Positions 14,799 through 23,284 of a stretch of 64,000 nucleotides of DNA are shown in pieces. How positions within the stretch are numbered: position 1 is the first letter of the stretch; each line of letters begins with the position of its first letter. The position numbers and the translations under genes were made by a program. The notes under the pieces are model-generated. The model did not search any database. It was not told the origin of the DNA and was given only the letters and a program-made list of their open reading frames with translations. Source of the DNA: Prevotella sp. E2-28 (GTDB lineage Bacteria; Bacteroidota; Bacteroidia; Bacteroidales; Bacteroidaceae); assembly GCF_022024055.1 (NCBI RefSeq), contig NZ_CP091788.1:62001-126000 (forward strand), given 5' to 3'.

Positions 14799-15171
14799 AA
14801 TAGACAAATCGACAAAACCATATATCAATTGGTGTATATATTACAATAATGGTAGGTGTTGGGTTAGGTCTTTGTTAGGTGTTTGAACATCACCTAACAT
14901 ATTTAAGTATTTATATATCAATCTGTTGTATTAAAAATGGTAGGTCTTTGCCATTTTTGCGAAAATGCCCTGTTCTCATTCATAAGTAGCCAACTTAGAA
15001 TTATAAGTGCTGCATTTAGAATCATAAGTCTTATAGTTAGAATCATAACTCGGCCACTTATGCATTGTGAAGTGCCTGCTTGCAGGTCGTGAGCAGGCTG
15101 CTTTGATGCAGTAGAGTCTCTTGCATTAAATAGAAACTCCTAAAGCCTAAAATCTGCTAATAAAAAAGAAA
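14799..15171. repeat. Repeat-rich non-coding region with an exact 21-bp palindromic array
   Basis: No gene seen. A segment at 14819-14857 recurs in degenerate form at 14912-14947 (TATATATCAAT ... AATGGTAGGT). Between them is an 8-bp stem, GTTAGGTG 14874-14881 with CACCTAAC 14891-14898. Then 16-bp units start at 14993, 15014 and 15035, exactly 21 bp apart, with half-units in register at 14972 and 15056. The arms are ACTTA/TAAGT in one unit and AGTTA/TAACT in another, so both arms changed together. No clear promoter follows on the plus strand. Confidence 0.6.
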
Positions 15172-15203
15172 AGTCGGGCGAATCCTTTGTGGTTCGCCCG
15201 ACT
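15172..15203 (-). terminator. Terminator of the DUF3108 gene
   Basis: Perfect 11-bp stem (AGTCGGGCGAA with its complement) and a 10-base loop. On the minus strand it is followed by a T-rich run, as expected for a factor-independent terminator. Confidence 0.8.
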
Positions 15204-15285
15204 ATTTGTATGTAATCACCGACTCCTGCTTCCACTCGCATGATGCTGGCATGTAAGATGGAGTATAGAGGGGGCTCTAGCCTCG

Positions 15286-16098
15286 TTAATTAATCTTTGA
15301 GGTCATAGGACCACGTACACCCTGATAAGCCTTCAGATAGGCCTTAGCTGAGCCGAAACTGAGGAACATATCCAAACGGACGGGAATGTGGTTCTGGTCG
15401 TCTGTGACGAAGAAACGGATGAGCTCGTGATTCTTGCCGTCTTCACGCTCATAGAAAGAGAATACCAAGCAGCGGAACTTCTCGTTTGTGCCTTCAATCT
15501 TGTAGTTCTCCTTGCCACGATAGGTCATCCATGAATTTGTGAGGTGACGGGCATCACTAATAGGCAGAGGAATGATGTCGCCCTTCTTCATCTTTGATGC
15601 ATCGAAGTTACGGGCACGCAGGAAGATGCTCATCATATCATAGATGCACTCTGCATACTCCTTATCCTTCCAATGCTCCTCACCGTCGGCATCTATGCGG
15701 TGCATACGCAGATGACAGTTATTACGAGGATAGGTGTACCACAGCTCATCGACATAATAGCGCTTGCCCTCTAATGCGCCCTTGCGGAAATAAAGAGGTG
15801 TGAGGTCGTTGGCGTTGCAATATGACAGCAGGGTGTCGCGCATCACAAAGACACCATCCAGTTTGCTATTACCACGCGTTGTGAGGCTGGTACGATAAGC
15901 TGGCTGTCCCTTGAAGGTGGACTTAACTGTTGACATCGATGCGGTGCCAACCTTCAGCCAAACGAACTTCCAGTTGAAATAGAGGTCGTAAGCCAGGAAT
16001 TCTCCACTATTGAATGCTTTATTCTCAATACCGCACTGTGACTGTGCGTTCATGCTTAACGGGAGAAGCATAAAAATGATAAACAATAATTTCTTCAT
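15286..16098 (-). CDS. DUF3108 domain-containing exported protein
   Basis: 270 residues with a signal peptide (MKKLLFIIFMLLPLSMNA-QS). The mature part starts with FNSGEFLAYDLYFNWKFVW and continues as a beta-rich domain, including GKRYYVDELWYTYP and PVRLDMFLSFGSAKAYLKAY near the end, which fits the DUF3108 family of periplasmic or outer-membrane-associated proteins without a settled function. It follows the Ig-like lipoprotein gene by 58 bases on the same strand and is likely the last gene of the GH3/Ig-like unit. A strong terminator lies downstream. Confidence 0.8.
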   Translation of the reverse strand: MKKLLFIIFMLLPLSMNAQSQCGIENKAFNSGEFLAYDLYFNWKFVWLKVGTASMSTVKSTFKGQPAYRTSLTTRGNSKLDGVFVMRDTLLSYCNANDLTPLYFRKGALEGKRYYVDELWYTYPRNNCHLRMHRIDADGEEHWKDKEYAECIYDMMSIFLRARNFDASKMKKGDIIPLPISDARHLTNSWMTYRGKENYKIEGTNEKFRCLVFSFYEREDGKNHELIRFFVTDDQNHIPVRLDMFLSFGSAKAYLKAYQGVRGPMTSKIN

Positions 16099-16156
16099 AA
16101 TGATAGCTTTTTATTTCTTTGACGTGAAAACTATAAGATGGTTTAATAGTTTTCTG

Positions 16157-18094
16157 TTATCGTCGGCTATTCTGTAGGTATTCGATGCCTTTTTCCTTTG
16201 CTCGATTGATGTTACGATTACGTAACTGTTTTTCCTTATCAGGCTTCTGTTTGGTAATTTCCAGTGGCTTCTGCTTGTAGTGAGGATAAGCGGTGAGGTT
16301 CCACTGACGCGTGGCCTCCCATTTTGCTTTGCATTCTATTGCCTCATGGTGGTAATAGACGGGTTCGGGCTGCAAATCCTGATCGTAGATACCTGTATCC
16401 CACTGTCCATTGCCGTTCTTGTCAATATAAGCGCGCAGGTAATATTTTCCTGGCTTTAGATACAGGAATTCAGCTACACCTGTTGCGTCAGTCAAAGCTT
16501 GGCGCTGTACCTTATCTTGATTGTCAATGAGCTGAACAATGACAGAGTCTGCGGGCTCGCAGCCACTGACTTCTATGGCCAGATAGGCATAATCATCTTC
16601 AGTATTGACTTTAACCTTCTGTTCTATTTTATTAGTGGTAAGGCCATAGATACCTTCAAACGCAGCAGAGTCAACAGTCAGTTTATAAGCCACGCCTTGT
16701 TCCCATTCGTTAAGTATCTCATAGCGCCTGACGTCCACTTGTTTTAAAGTAACAGCTACAGGTGTCTCTATAGAGTCGATAATAGAGACTAGATGGATTG
16801 CTGTTGTGTCGCAACGCCGGAGTGGCTCTGGTGTCTCAAAATAGAGGTGCTGATTAGGAGCTATCTGACCAGATGCACTCCATTTTATGCTCAGGTGGCT
16901 GACAGGCATGATGGTATCGTATGGTTCATCATGCTTTTTCTTTTTCTCTTGCTCCTTTTGCCAGTCCTCAAACTCTTTCTGTTTTTCTTTCAGACGCTTG
17001 GCATAAGGCGTTTTAGCAACAAACTCTACTAACGAATCTGTATATTCTACTAAATTACCTAGTGTGTCGGTCATCAGATAGGTGAGTTCTAACTGCAATG
17101 TGTCTTGATTAACCAAAGTGGTGTCAGCCAGCCAATAGGTCAATGTATCCTTTTTAGGTGAGGCTTCCAAGATAAAGGCATCCTTATCATCGAAGTTTAA
17201 ACCACGTAAGCGGGGCAGACTATCGTTACCATAACTGAAGAAAAGACCTAAACGGTCAATGTTCTTTCGCTCAGTTTTCACCAGATAACGGTCGGTCTGC
17301 GGCTCTTGGAAACAAAGCAATGTAATATCATCTGGCAGGAAATGGGTGTAGCCCACCTGCAGGATATTGGCAATATGAAGCGAGTCGAGCCAAATGGTGT
17401 CTTGGCGGATATCTGGTTTCCATGAGGGGCAGATGCTATCATGGTTGAAAGCTACCATTTCGCTCTTCTGGCCAAAGACAAAGTCACCATCGGCATCCTG
17501 TAAGGCAAAGCAACGATAAGTGCCAGGTGCGACACCTTTAATAGTGAATCGTCCGCTACCATTGGTACGTGACACACGCATCATGGGCTGCTTATGGAAA
17601 ACGGAGTCCTCAAAAGAATCGTATAGACCTACCAGTATTCCTTTGATAGGTTCGAGGTTCTCTGCATTAAGGCAATATCCTGAAACCTCAAGGGTATCGA
17701 TATGGTCGCCAGTAGAGAAACTGAAGGTATAGTTACCCATAGGGTTGCCCTCATTATTATCACTAATAGCATCGCTAAAGTCTATGGTATAGGTGGTGTT
17801 CTCCTTCAAAGAGTCCTTGAGGTCCACAATAATCCTACGGCCAGAGGCTTTAATCTCTGCCTGTTCTATTTGAGGAGGGGATACAATGACTTTGTTTTGG
17901 GCATCCTCTAATTTGATATATTCATCAAAATTGATGGTCACCTTGTGGGATTTTATGTTAACCCCTTTGTCGTCAGGTGTAGAACCAATGACGCTGGGTG
18001 GCGTGTCATCATACCATCCTCCGTCAGGACTACCCATGCGGGCACAGGATAACATACATCCTATAGTAACTATGATATAGAAGAGTTTTCTCAT
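16157..18094 (-). CDS. Ig-like domain lipoprotein
   Basis: 645 residues. A short signal ends in CMLSC, making this a probable lipoprotein. The N-terminal domain has the SbsA/Big_5 Ig-like pattern: DDTPPSVIGSTPDDKGVNI, then INFDEYIKLED and NTTYTIDFSDAISDNNEGNP. Two later segments resemble carboxypeptidase-regulatory or prealbumin-like folds (SGRFTIKGVAPGTYRCFALQ; YLKPGKYYLRAYIDKNGNGQ). A Lys/Glu-rich stretch (KEKQKEFEDWQKEQEKKKK) lies mid-protein. Such proteins are common in Bacteroidetes and are thought to be surface or periplasmic scaffolds; no enzyme motif is visible. Its ATG overlaps the GH3 stop by 4 bases, so the two are translationally coupled. Confidence 0.8.
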   Translation of the reverse strand: MRKLFYIIVTIGCMLSCARMGSPDGGWYDDTPPSVIGSTPDDKGVNIKSHKVTINFDEYIKLEDAQNKVIVSPPQIEQAEIKASGRRIIVDLKDSLKENTTYTIDFSDAISDNNEGNPMGNYTFSFSTGDHIDTLEVSGYCLNAENLEPIKGILVGLYDSFEDSVFHKQPMMRVSRTNGSGRFTIKGVAPGTYRCFALQDADGDFVFGQKSEMVAFNHDSICPSWKPDIRQDTIWLDSLHIANILQVGYTHFLPDDITLLCFQEPQTDRYLVKTERKNIDRLGLFFSYGNDSLPRLRGLNFDDKDAFILEASPKKDTLTYWLADTTLVNQDTLQLELTYLMTDTLGNLVEYTDSLVEFVAKTPYAKRLKEKQKEFEDWQKEQEKKKKHDEPYDTIMPVSHLSIKWSASGQIAPNQHLYFETPEPLRRCDTTAIHLVSIIDSIETPVAVTLKQVDVRRYEILNEWEQGVAYKLTVDSAAFEGIYGLTTNKIEQKVKVNTEDDYAYLAIEVSGCEPADSVIVQLIDNQDKVQRQALTDATGVAEFLYLKPGKYYLRAYIDKNGNGQWDTGIYDQDLQPEPVYYHHEAIECKAKWEATRQWNLTAYPHYKQKPLEITKQKPDKEKQLRNRNINRAKEKGIEYLQNSRR

Positions 18095-19584
18095 TTGTTC
18101 ATTGCAATCAATTGATCTATGTGCTCACGACTATTGCTCAGGCGTGGCACTTTATGCTGTCCTCCCAGTTTTCCTTTGGACTTTAACCAGTCATTGAAGA
18201 GGTTTTCACGAGCAGGAATAATTTCCAGGTGCTGTAAGGTGATATCTTTAAAGCGCTTTGCCTCGTAGTCACTATTCAATTCTTGCAGTTTTCGGTCTAG
18301 GATGTCTGCAAACAACTGCAGATCCTCAGGGGCTTTAGAGAACTCAATGAGCCATTGGTGACGACATTTCGCATTCTGATCCATGAAGACAGGAGCTGCT
18401 GTGTATTCTAATACCTGTGCTTTCGTTACTTCGCAGGCATATTTCAGGCCTTGTTCTGCATTATCGACAATCAGCTCCTCGCCAAAGGCATTGATAAAGG
18501 ACTTGGTACGTCCAGAGATAAAGAACTTATAAGGGTTCGTAGAGGTGAACTGTACTGTGTCGCCAATCATATAGCGCCACAAGCCACAAGAGGTGGAAAT
18601 CAGCATAGCGTAGTTCTTGCCTTTCTCCACGCCCCATAGTGGAACGATAGTATCTGTGCCCATCTCTTGGAACTCATAGAACACATCGTAGTCAAGCATC
18701 AATAACATGGACTTGTCTGCAGGATCATCCTGAATACCAAAGAAACCCTCACTGGCATTATACGTTTCCATATAATGCATGTTTGGACTCGTGATGAGCT
18801 TCTCGTATTGTTCACGATAAGGCGTAAAGGCTACGCCACCATGGAAGAATACTTCGATATTAGGCCAAACCTCTTCCAGATGTGTCTTGCCAGACAATTC
18901 CATCATGCGGTTGAGCACAGAGAGCATCCATGAAGGAACACCAGAGAGGTTGGTGACATTCTTATTCATTGCCTCACGGGCTATGCGGTCACGTTTCACT
19001 TCAAAGTCACTCAATAGGGCAGTCTGCTTCGAAGGCACACGTACCAGATTGACTATGGGATTGATGTTCTCAATAAGAATGGCACTCAAATCGCCTACTA
19101 ATGAACCTGGTAGATTGTAATTGGGAGCGTGACTGCCACCAAGAATCAAACCCTTACCGTCAAACATGCGACTTTTGGGGTTATTACGCAAATAGAGGGC
19201 TACCACATCGGCACCACCCTTATAATGTACATGCTTCAGACCATCAGGGGATACGGGGATGAACTTCGATTTGTCGTTCGTAGTGCCACTTGATTTGGCA
19301 TACCACTTCACGCGGCCTGGCCAGAGAATATCTGCCTCGCCTTGGCGCATACGGTCTATATCACCTTTCAGTTCCTCATAAGTATTTACGGGATTGTTGC
19401 GTACAAAATCCTCATACCCCTTTGTGGCCGCAAAGAGATGTTCGCGTCCATATTCTGTATCTTTGGCCTTATTGACCAGATGGGCTAACACCTCGCGCTG
19501 TAGCTGTTCTCCATGTGTGTTATGTTTCTCCAGTTCCCGCCATCGCTTAGCAAAAAGCGGTCTTACTATTCCTGTCAAACTCAT
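18091..19584 (-). CDS. GH3 family adenylate-forming protein
   Basis: 497 residues, matching the length of bacterial GH3-family proteins, relatives of plant auxin-amido synthetases in the acyl-adenylate superfamily. The nucleotide-binding block KWYAKSSGTTNDKSKFIPV is clear; FHGGVAFTPYREQYE and YMETYNASEGFFGIQDD follow, and GLWRYMIGDTVQFTS continues the pattern. The expected chemistry is activation of a carboxylate with ATP and transfer to an amine or thiol; the substrate in Bacteroidetes is unknown. It begins the minus-strand unit with the Ig-like and DUF3108 genes, from a promoter at 19608-19615. Confidence 0.88.
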   Translation of the reverse strand: MSLTGIVRPLFAKRWRELEKHNTHGEQLQREVLAHLVNKAKDTEYGREHLFAATKGYEDFVRNNPVNTYEELKGDIDRMRQGEADILWPGRVKWYAKSSGTTNDKSKFIPVSPDGLKHVHYKGGADVVALYLRNNPKSRMFDGKGLILGGSHAPNYNLPGSLVGDLSAILIENINPIVNLVRVPSKQTALLSDFEVKRDRIAREAMNKNVTNLSGVPSWMLSVLNRMMELSGKTHLEEVWPNIEVFFHGGVAFTPYREQYEKLITSPNMHYMETYNASEGFFGIQDDPADKSMLLMLDYDVFYEFQEMGTDTIVPLWGVEKGKNYAMLISTSCGLWRYMIGDTVQFTSTNPYKFFISGRTKSFINAFGEELIVDNAEQGLKYACEVTKAQVLEYTAAPVFMDQNAKCRHQWLIEFSKAPEDLQLFADILDRKLQELNSDYEAKRFKDITLQHLEIIPARENLFNDWLKSKGKLGGQHKVPRLSNSREHIDQLIAMNK

Positions 19585-19607
19585 CGTTTTACTATATAAT
19601 ATAGGTG

Positions 19608-19615
19608 CAAAGTTA
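19608..19615 (-). promoter_or_regulatory. Promoter -7 element for the GH3 unit
   Basis: TAACTTTG on the minus strand, 24 bases before the GH3 start. Confidence 0.65.
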
Positions 19616-19674
19616 CGCTAAACTTTTGTAATACACGCAAGTTTTACGTTTTTTAATAAGGGATAAGGGCTTGT

Positions 19675-20298
19675 CTATAGATAGAAAATGCTTTCAGGAC
19701 CCATGTTAAACAGAAGGTCCAGAATGCTGAGATTGGGCAGAAAACCATGCTTCTGCTGATATACCTGATAATAAGGATGAGGCTTAAAATCAGTATCCTC
19801 AAGTGGATGCTTAGGGCTGATGACTTGACGGAAGTCACTGAGATTTGAGGCTTGTTCGCAAGAACTCTGAACTCTGAACTCTGAACTCAGAATTATGTTG
19901 GGTTGGAAATCCAGTAATTCACACATCTTCTTGCAGATAGCGTCATTGTAATCTACCAGTCGCTCCCAGTTACGTTCTGCAAAGAATGGACGAAGGTCGT
20001 CCTCATAATACTCAAAGAAAGGAGAGTCGCCGTAGGCTGACTGCAATGCCTGCCAGTGCAGATGACGCCAGTTTCCATGATCAGAGATAAGCATCTCGTT
20101 GATGGAAGCCTTAGAACCGTGAACCACAGGCACGGTCAAAGCCTGAATGCCCTGTGTCGTGGCAATCAGGCAGCGGTTACGATAAGTCTGCTTTTGGAAA
20201 GACTCGTGCCAATCTATGAACACGTCATTGTAGCGGTATAATTTCTGATACCACTGCACAGGACCGAAATATGTTGTAGAAAGAAGTACGGCACTCAT
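19675..20298 (-). CDS. WbqC family protein
   Basis: 207 residues from the ATG at 20298, which overlaps the stop of the preceding signal peptidase gene by 4 bases (ATGA); an upstream in-frame ATG lies inside that gene and is less likely. STTYFGPVQWYQKLY, IDWHESFQKQTYRNRC and VPVVHG are the WbqC N-terminal pattern, and ISPKHPLEDTDFKPHPYYQV the C-terminal one. The family is associated with polysaccharide or glycolipid synthesis but lacks a defined reaction. A 7-bp tandem repeat at 19862-19889 adds a Ser/Gln-rich insertion around residues 137-146. Confidence 0.85.
   Translation of the reverse strand: MSAVLLSTTYFGPVQWYQKLYRYNDVFIDWHESFQKQTYRNRCLIATTQGIQALTVPVVHGSKASINEMLISDHGNWRHLHWQALQSAYGDSPFFEYYEDDLRPFFAERNWERLVDYNDAICKKMCELLDFQPNIILSSEFRVQSSCEQASNLSDFRQVISPKHPLEDTDFKPHPYYQVYQQKHGFLPNLSILDLLFNMGPESIFYL
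19862..19889 (-). repeat. 7-bp tandem repeat inside the WbqC gene
   Basis: Three perfect copies of GAACTCT (19862, 19869, 19876) and a fourth, GAACTCA, at 19883. It encodes a variable insertion between two conserved WbqC blocks. Copy-number change would frameshift the last third of the gene. Confidence 0.8.
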
Positions 20299-20834
20299 AA
20301 CGGTAAGATAAGACGATCCATACGCCAACCTCTCCAAAGAGGTTCCGACGGATTGCGACTATAAACCACCATGAAGGCCCTACCAATGATATGTTCTTCG
20401 GCAATAAAACCTAAGACATGAGAATCAACCTTATCGTCAGGACTAATAGATTCCAGCCAGTAATAATCAGTATCGGCACAATCTTTCAGACTTGGCACAA
20501 TAAGTTTCTGTCCTTCATGAATAATAGAATCGCCAGGTAAACCCGTGCAGCGACAAATAAGAATCTGTTCGCTGTTTTGTGGGTTTTCAAAAGCAATGAG
20601 GTCGCCCTTTTCAATACTTTGACGGGCTATGCGTCCATAATCAAAAAAACTATCCTTGCCTCCCACTCTCAGTCCGTAACTCCATCGGTTTACCATCACA
20701 CGGTCACCAGCTTGGAACGAGGGCTCCAAGCTCGTGCCGTTGATAGTATAGATGGTGATACCTACCACCCTGACAACCATCATCAGTGCAAAGGCTGTCA
20801 GGAACGCCAGTAGGAATCGGACAGTTTTTTTCAT
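20295..20834 (-). CDS. S26 signal peptidase-like protein lacking the usual catalytic lysine
   Basis: 179 residues, one N-terminal membrane helix (residues about 4-28), then the serine box INGTSLEPSF with nucleophile Ser35. The second box reads ILICRCTGLPGD: at the place where the neighbouring full-length enzyme has YVKRCVGLPGD with Lys254, this protein has Cys94. A C-terminal block HVLGFIAEEHIIGRAF is kept. It may be inactive, use another base, or be a partner of the longer enzyme. Its ATG shares one base with the stop of the upstream lepB gene, so the two are coupled. The fold assignment is secure; catalytic activity is doubtful. Confidence 0.85.
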   Translation of the reverse strand: MKKTVRFLLAFLTAFALMMVVRVVGITIYTINGTSLEPSFQAGDRVMVNRWSYGLRVGGKDSFFDYGRIARQSIEKGDLIAFENPQNSEQILICRCTGLPGDSIIHEGQKLIVPSLKDCADTDYYWLESISPDDKVDSHVLGFIAEEHIIGRAFMVVYSRNPSEPLWRGWRMDRLILPL

Positions 20835-22348
20835 TACTTAATATTATCGACAAAGCGGAACAGACGGCTCCAGCGGATGCCACCTCCGAAGAGACCGCGG
20901 TCAGGATCGCTCGACCACCAGATAAAGATAGGCTTACCTACGATATGATCTTCAGGTACGAAGCCCCAATAACGAGAGTCGGCTGAGTTATGACGGTTAT
21001 CACCCATCATCCAGTAGTAGTCCATCTTGAAGGTGTAGCTATCAGCCTCTGCGCCATTAATAAATATCTTGCCATCACGTACCTCGAGGTCGTTATGCTC
21101 ATAGACCTTGATAGGACGCTCGTAGATGGGCAGGTTATCAATAGTCAACTTTATGCTTTCACCCTTCTTTGGAATCCAGATAGGACCATAGTTGTCACGA
21201 GTCCAGTCTTTCACCATGTTCAGAGGGTACAGTTCTGCAGGATTGCCATCCGTAACAGGTGCCATTGCTTGCACGAGGTCCTTGCGTTCTTTCAATACCT
21301 GTGCCGTCTTTTGGGTCATAGGCATGATGACGCGATTATTGCGGAATTGCTGTGTCAACTGTATTTGTCCTTCACTTCTGAAGTAGTCTCTGTCGGCTCT
21401 ACCCAGTCCCAGATCCTCGCAGGTAATTCCATTCTCCTTGAGGAAATCGTTAGTCAGAATAGCACCATCGTTGAACAATACGTCATAGGTGTACTGCACA
21501 TTATCTGGCTCTTTATTAGCTTTTCCGTTCAGATAAACAACATGATTGATAATCTGAAGTGTATCTCCAGGCAGACCAACACAGCGTTTCACGTAGTTCT
21601 CACGACGATCAGTAGGACGATAGCCTATGCCACCAAACTCCTGTGAGTTGGCCTCTACATACTGACGTCCCAGACTATAGTATGCCTCAAAAAGTTTTCT
21701 TTGTTCAGCCTTCGGCAGAGAATCAACGGGCAAAGCCATCGGGTTCATTTGCTCGTAAATCTTTCTACCGTAGCCATAGCACATACTGTAATACTCCGTC
21801 TGATAAGGCATATTTTGGCAAATGGTATCGCCTGCGGGATAGTTGAACACCACGATATCGTTGAGTTCCACCTTGCCCAGACCCGGTACTCGCCGGTATT
21901 CCCAATGGGGCCATTCAATGTATGACTTCAAATCGCCTATAGGCAGGGTGTGCTGCGTCAGGGGCACCGTCAGCGGAGTCTCAGGAATACGGGGACCATA
22001 GCTCACCTTACTCACAAAGAGGTAGTCGCCCGTAAGCAGCGACTTTTCCAATGACGAGGTGGGAATAACATAGTTCTGGAAAAAGAACTGATTGATGAAA
22101 TAGACTGCTACCAGTGCAAACACGATGGCATCAACCCATGACATCACAGTACGCATCGGACCTTCCAAGTCCTGCCACCATTTCCAGTTGATTTTCTTTG
22201 AGATATAGGCATCGTAAATGAAAGGAATGACCAGCAGTCCTAACCATGATTCAACCCAGTATAGGAAGAGCAGATAGCAGACCATCACAATGGCGAACTT
22301 TGCCCACTGTTTCTTCATATTCAGTTTTTTCTTTTCTCTCTTTTCCAT
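20834..22348 (-). CDS. lepB: Signal peptidase I, long Bacteroidetes form
   Basis: 504 residues, much longer than the enterobacterial enzyme, as usual in Bacteroidetes because of an insertion between the two catalytic boxes. Membrane helices lie at about residues 15-48 and 70-90. The serine box is IPTSSLEKSLLTGDY with Ser99 the likely nucleophile; the lysine box is NYVKRCVGLPGDTLQ with Lys254; box E, MMGDNRHNSADSRYWGFVP, is intact. It cleaves signal peptides of exported proteins at the periplasmic face of the inner membrane. It lies 77 bases after dapB, separated by a strong hairpin, and is followed without gap by a second signal peptidase-like gene. Confidence 0.93.
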   Translation of the reverse strand: MEKREKKKLNMKKQWAKFAIVMVCYLLFLYWVESWLGLLVIPFIYDAYISKKINWKWWQDLEGPMRTVMSWVDAIVFALVAVYFINQFFFQNYVIPTSSLEKSLLTGDYLFVSKVSYGPRIPETPLTVPLTQHTLPIGDLKSYIEWPHWEYRRVPGLGKVELNDIVVFNYPAGDTICQNMPYQTEYYSMCYGYGRKIYEQMNPMALPVDSLPKAEQRKLFEAYYSLGRQYVEANSQEFGGIGYRPTDRRENYVKRCVGLPGDTLQIINHVVYLNGKANKEPDNVQYTYDVLFNDGAILTNDFLKENGITCEDLGLGRADRDYFRSEGQIQLTQQFRNNRVIMPMTQKTAQVLKERKDLVQAMAPVTDGNPAELYPLNMVKDWTRDNYGPIWIPKKGESIKLTIDNLPIYERPIKVYEHNDLEVRDGKIFINGAEADSYTFKMDYYWMMGDNRHNSADSRYWGFVPEDHIVGKPIFIWWSSDPDRGLFGGGIRWSRLFRFVDNIK

Positions 22349-22362
22349 TTTCCTATCTTTAT

Positions 22363-22418
22363 AGCGGGCTTACACGGACTTACAGAAAAAAAGTCTGTGT
22401 GGTCCGTGTAAGCCCGCT
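22363..22418. repeat. Long hairpin between dapB and lepB
   Basis: Arms 22363-22379 and 22402-22418 are perfect 17-bp inverted copies around a 22-base loop with a smaller ACAGA/TCTGT stem. On the minus strand no T-run follows, so it is a better candidate for an mRNA processing or stability hairpin, or a dispersed palindrome, than for a simple terminator. Confidence 0.65.
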
Positions 22419-22424
22419 GTTAAT

Positions 22425-23138
22425 TTAAAACTTAAACATATCTGAGATGGTCAGCAGACCGCTGTGATCTTTGGTGTATTCGGCTGCCAGAACAGCACCA
22501 AGGGCGAAGCCGCGACGCGAATGGGCATCATGGGTAATGGTGATGATGTCGGCATCAGAGTCATAGCGAATGGTGTGAATGCCAGGCACTTCGCCTCTGC
22601 GGATATGATCTACGCGCAGCAGTTTAGGATCTGTTGTGTCCTCTGCCCAAGCCTCCTTACGGTCAATGTTTTCTACGATTTCCTCGGCCAGCGTAATAGC
22701 TGTACCACTGGGATGGTCGAGTTTATGTACATGATGGGTTTCTTCCATCTCCACGTCATACTGTGGGAACTGGTTCATAATCTTGGCCAGGTAACGGTTT
22801 ACGGCTGAGAAGATAGCCACGCCGATAGAGAAGTTGGAAGCCCAGAACAGCGTCTTACCGTTCTCACAAGCCTGACGAACCTCATCGCCGTGTTCTTTCA
22901 TCCAACCTGTAGAGCCAGAAACAACCTTCACACCTTTTGCCCACGCTTTCAGATAGTTACCATAAGCGGCCTGAGGAGCCGTAAACTCTATGGCTACATC
23001 CGCAGATGCGAAGGCCTCACTCTCAAAATCCTGTTGGTTGTCAATATCAATGATACTCACAATCTCATGGCCACGGCTGAGGGCTATCTCTTCAATCATT
23101 TTGCCCATCTTGCCATAGCCGATCAAAGCTATTTTCAT
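22425..23138 (-). CDS. dapB: 4-hydroxy-tetrahydrodipicolinate reductase
   Basis: 237 residues from the ATG at 23138; an in-frame ATG at 23165 would lie at or before the transcription start implied by the promoter at 23163-23170. The protein reduces dihydrodipicolinate with NAD(P)H in lysine and diaminopimelate synthesis. MKIALIGYGKMGKMIEEIA is the nucleotide-binding loop, EETHHVHKLDHPSGTA the active-site segment with the conserved His pair and Lys, and FALGAVLAAEYT the C-terminal end. It leads the dapB-lepB-lepB-wbqC unit, an order seen widely in Bacteroidales. Confidence 0.93.
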   Translation of the reverse strand: MKIALIGYGKMGKMIEEIALSRGHEIVSIIDIDNQQDFESEAFASADVAIEFTAPQAAYGNYLKAWAKGVKVVSGSTGWMKEHGDEVRQACENGKTLFWASNFSIGVAIFSAVNRYLAKIMNQFPQYDVEMEETHHVHKLDHPSGTAITLAEEIVENIDRKEAWAEDTTDPKLLRVDHIRRGEVPGIHTIRYDSDADIITITHDAHSRRGFALGAVLAAEYTKDHSGLLTISDMFKF

Positions 23139-23162
23139 TTTAATTCGAATTAAATTGCGTTG

Positions 23163-23170
23163 CAAAGGTA
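23163..23170 (-). promoter_or_regulatory. Promoter -7 element for dapB
   Basis: TACCTTTG on the minus strand; fixes the dapB start downstream at 23138. Confidence 0.65.
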
Positions 23171-23216
23171 AAAATTATTTTCGAATTACAATATATAATG
23201 TGGTTAAAATACAAAA

Positions 23217-23250
23217 AACTGCGTCACAAAAAGTTATTTGTAACGCAGTT
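23217..23250 (-). terminator. Terminator after the small beta-barrel gene
   Basis: 8-bp stem AACTGCGT/ACGCAGTT extended by a further, imperfect stem. Read on the minus strand it is followed by a run of T. Confidence 0.7.
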
Positions 23251-23284
23251 GAAGCTATAAAGCCTTGATTTTCTTCTTGGTTCC

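Noticed and set aside
23217..23250. Regulatory hairpin of dapB
   Set aside because: It lies upstream of the dapB promoter and directly after the small barrel gene, with a T-run on the minus strand, so it is that gene's terminator.
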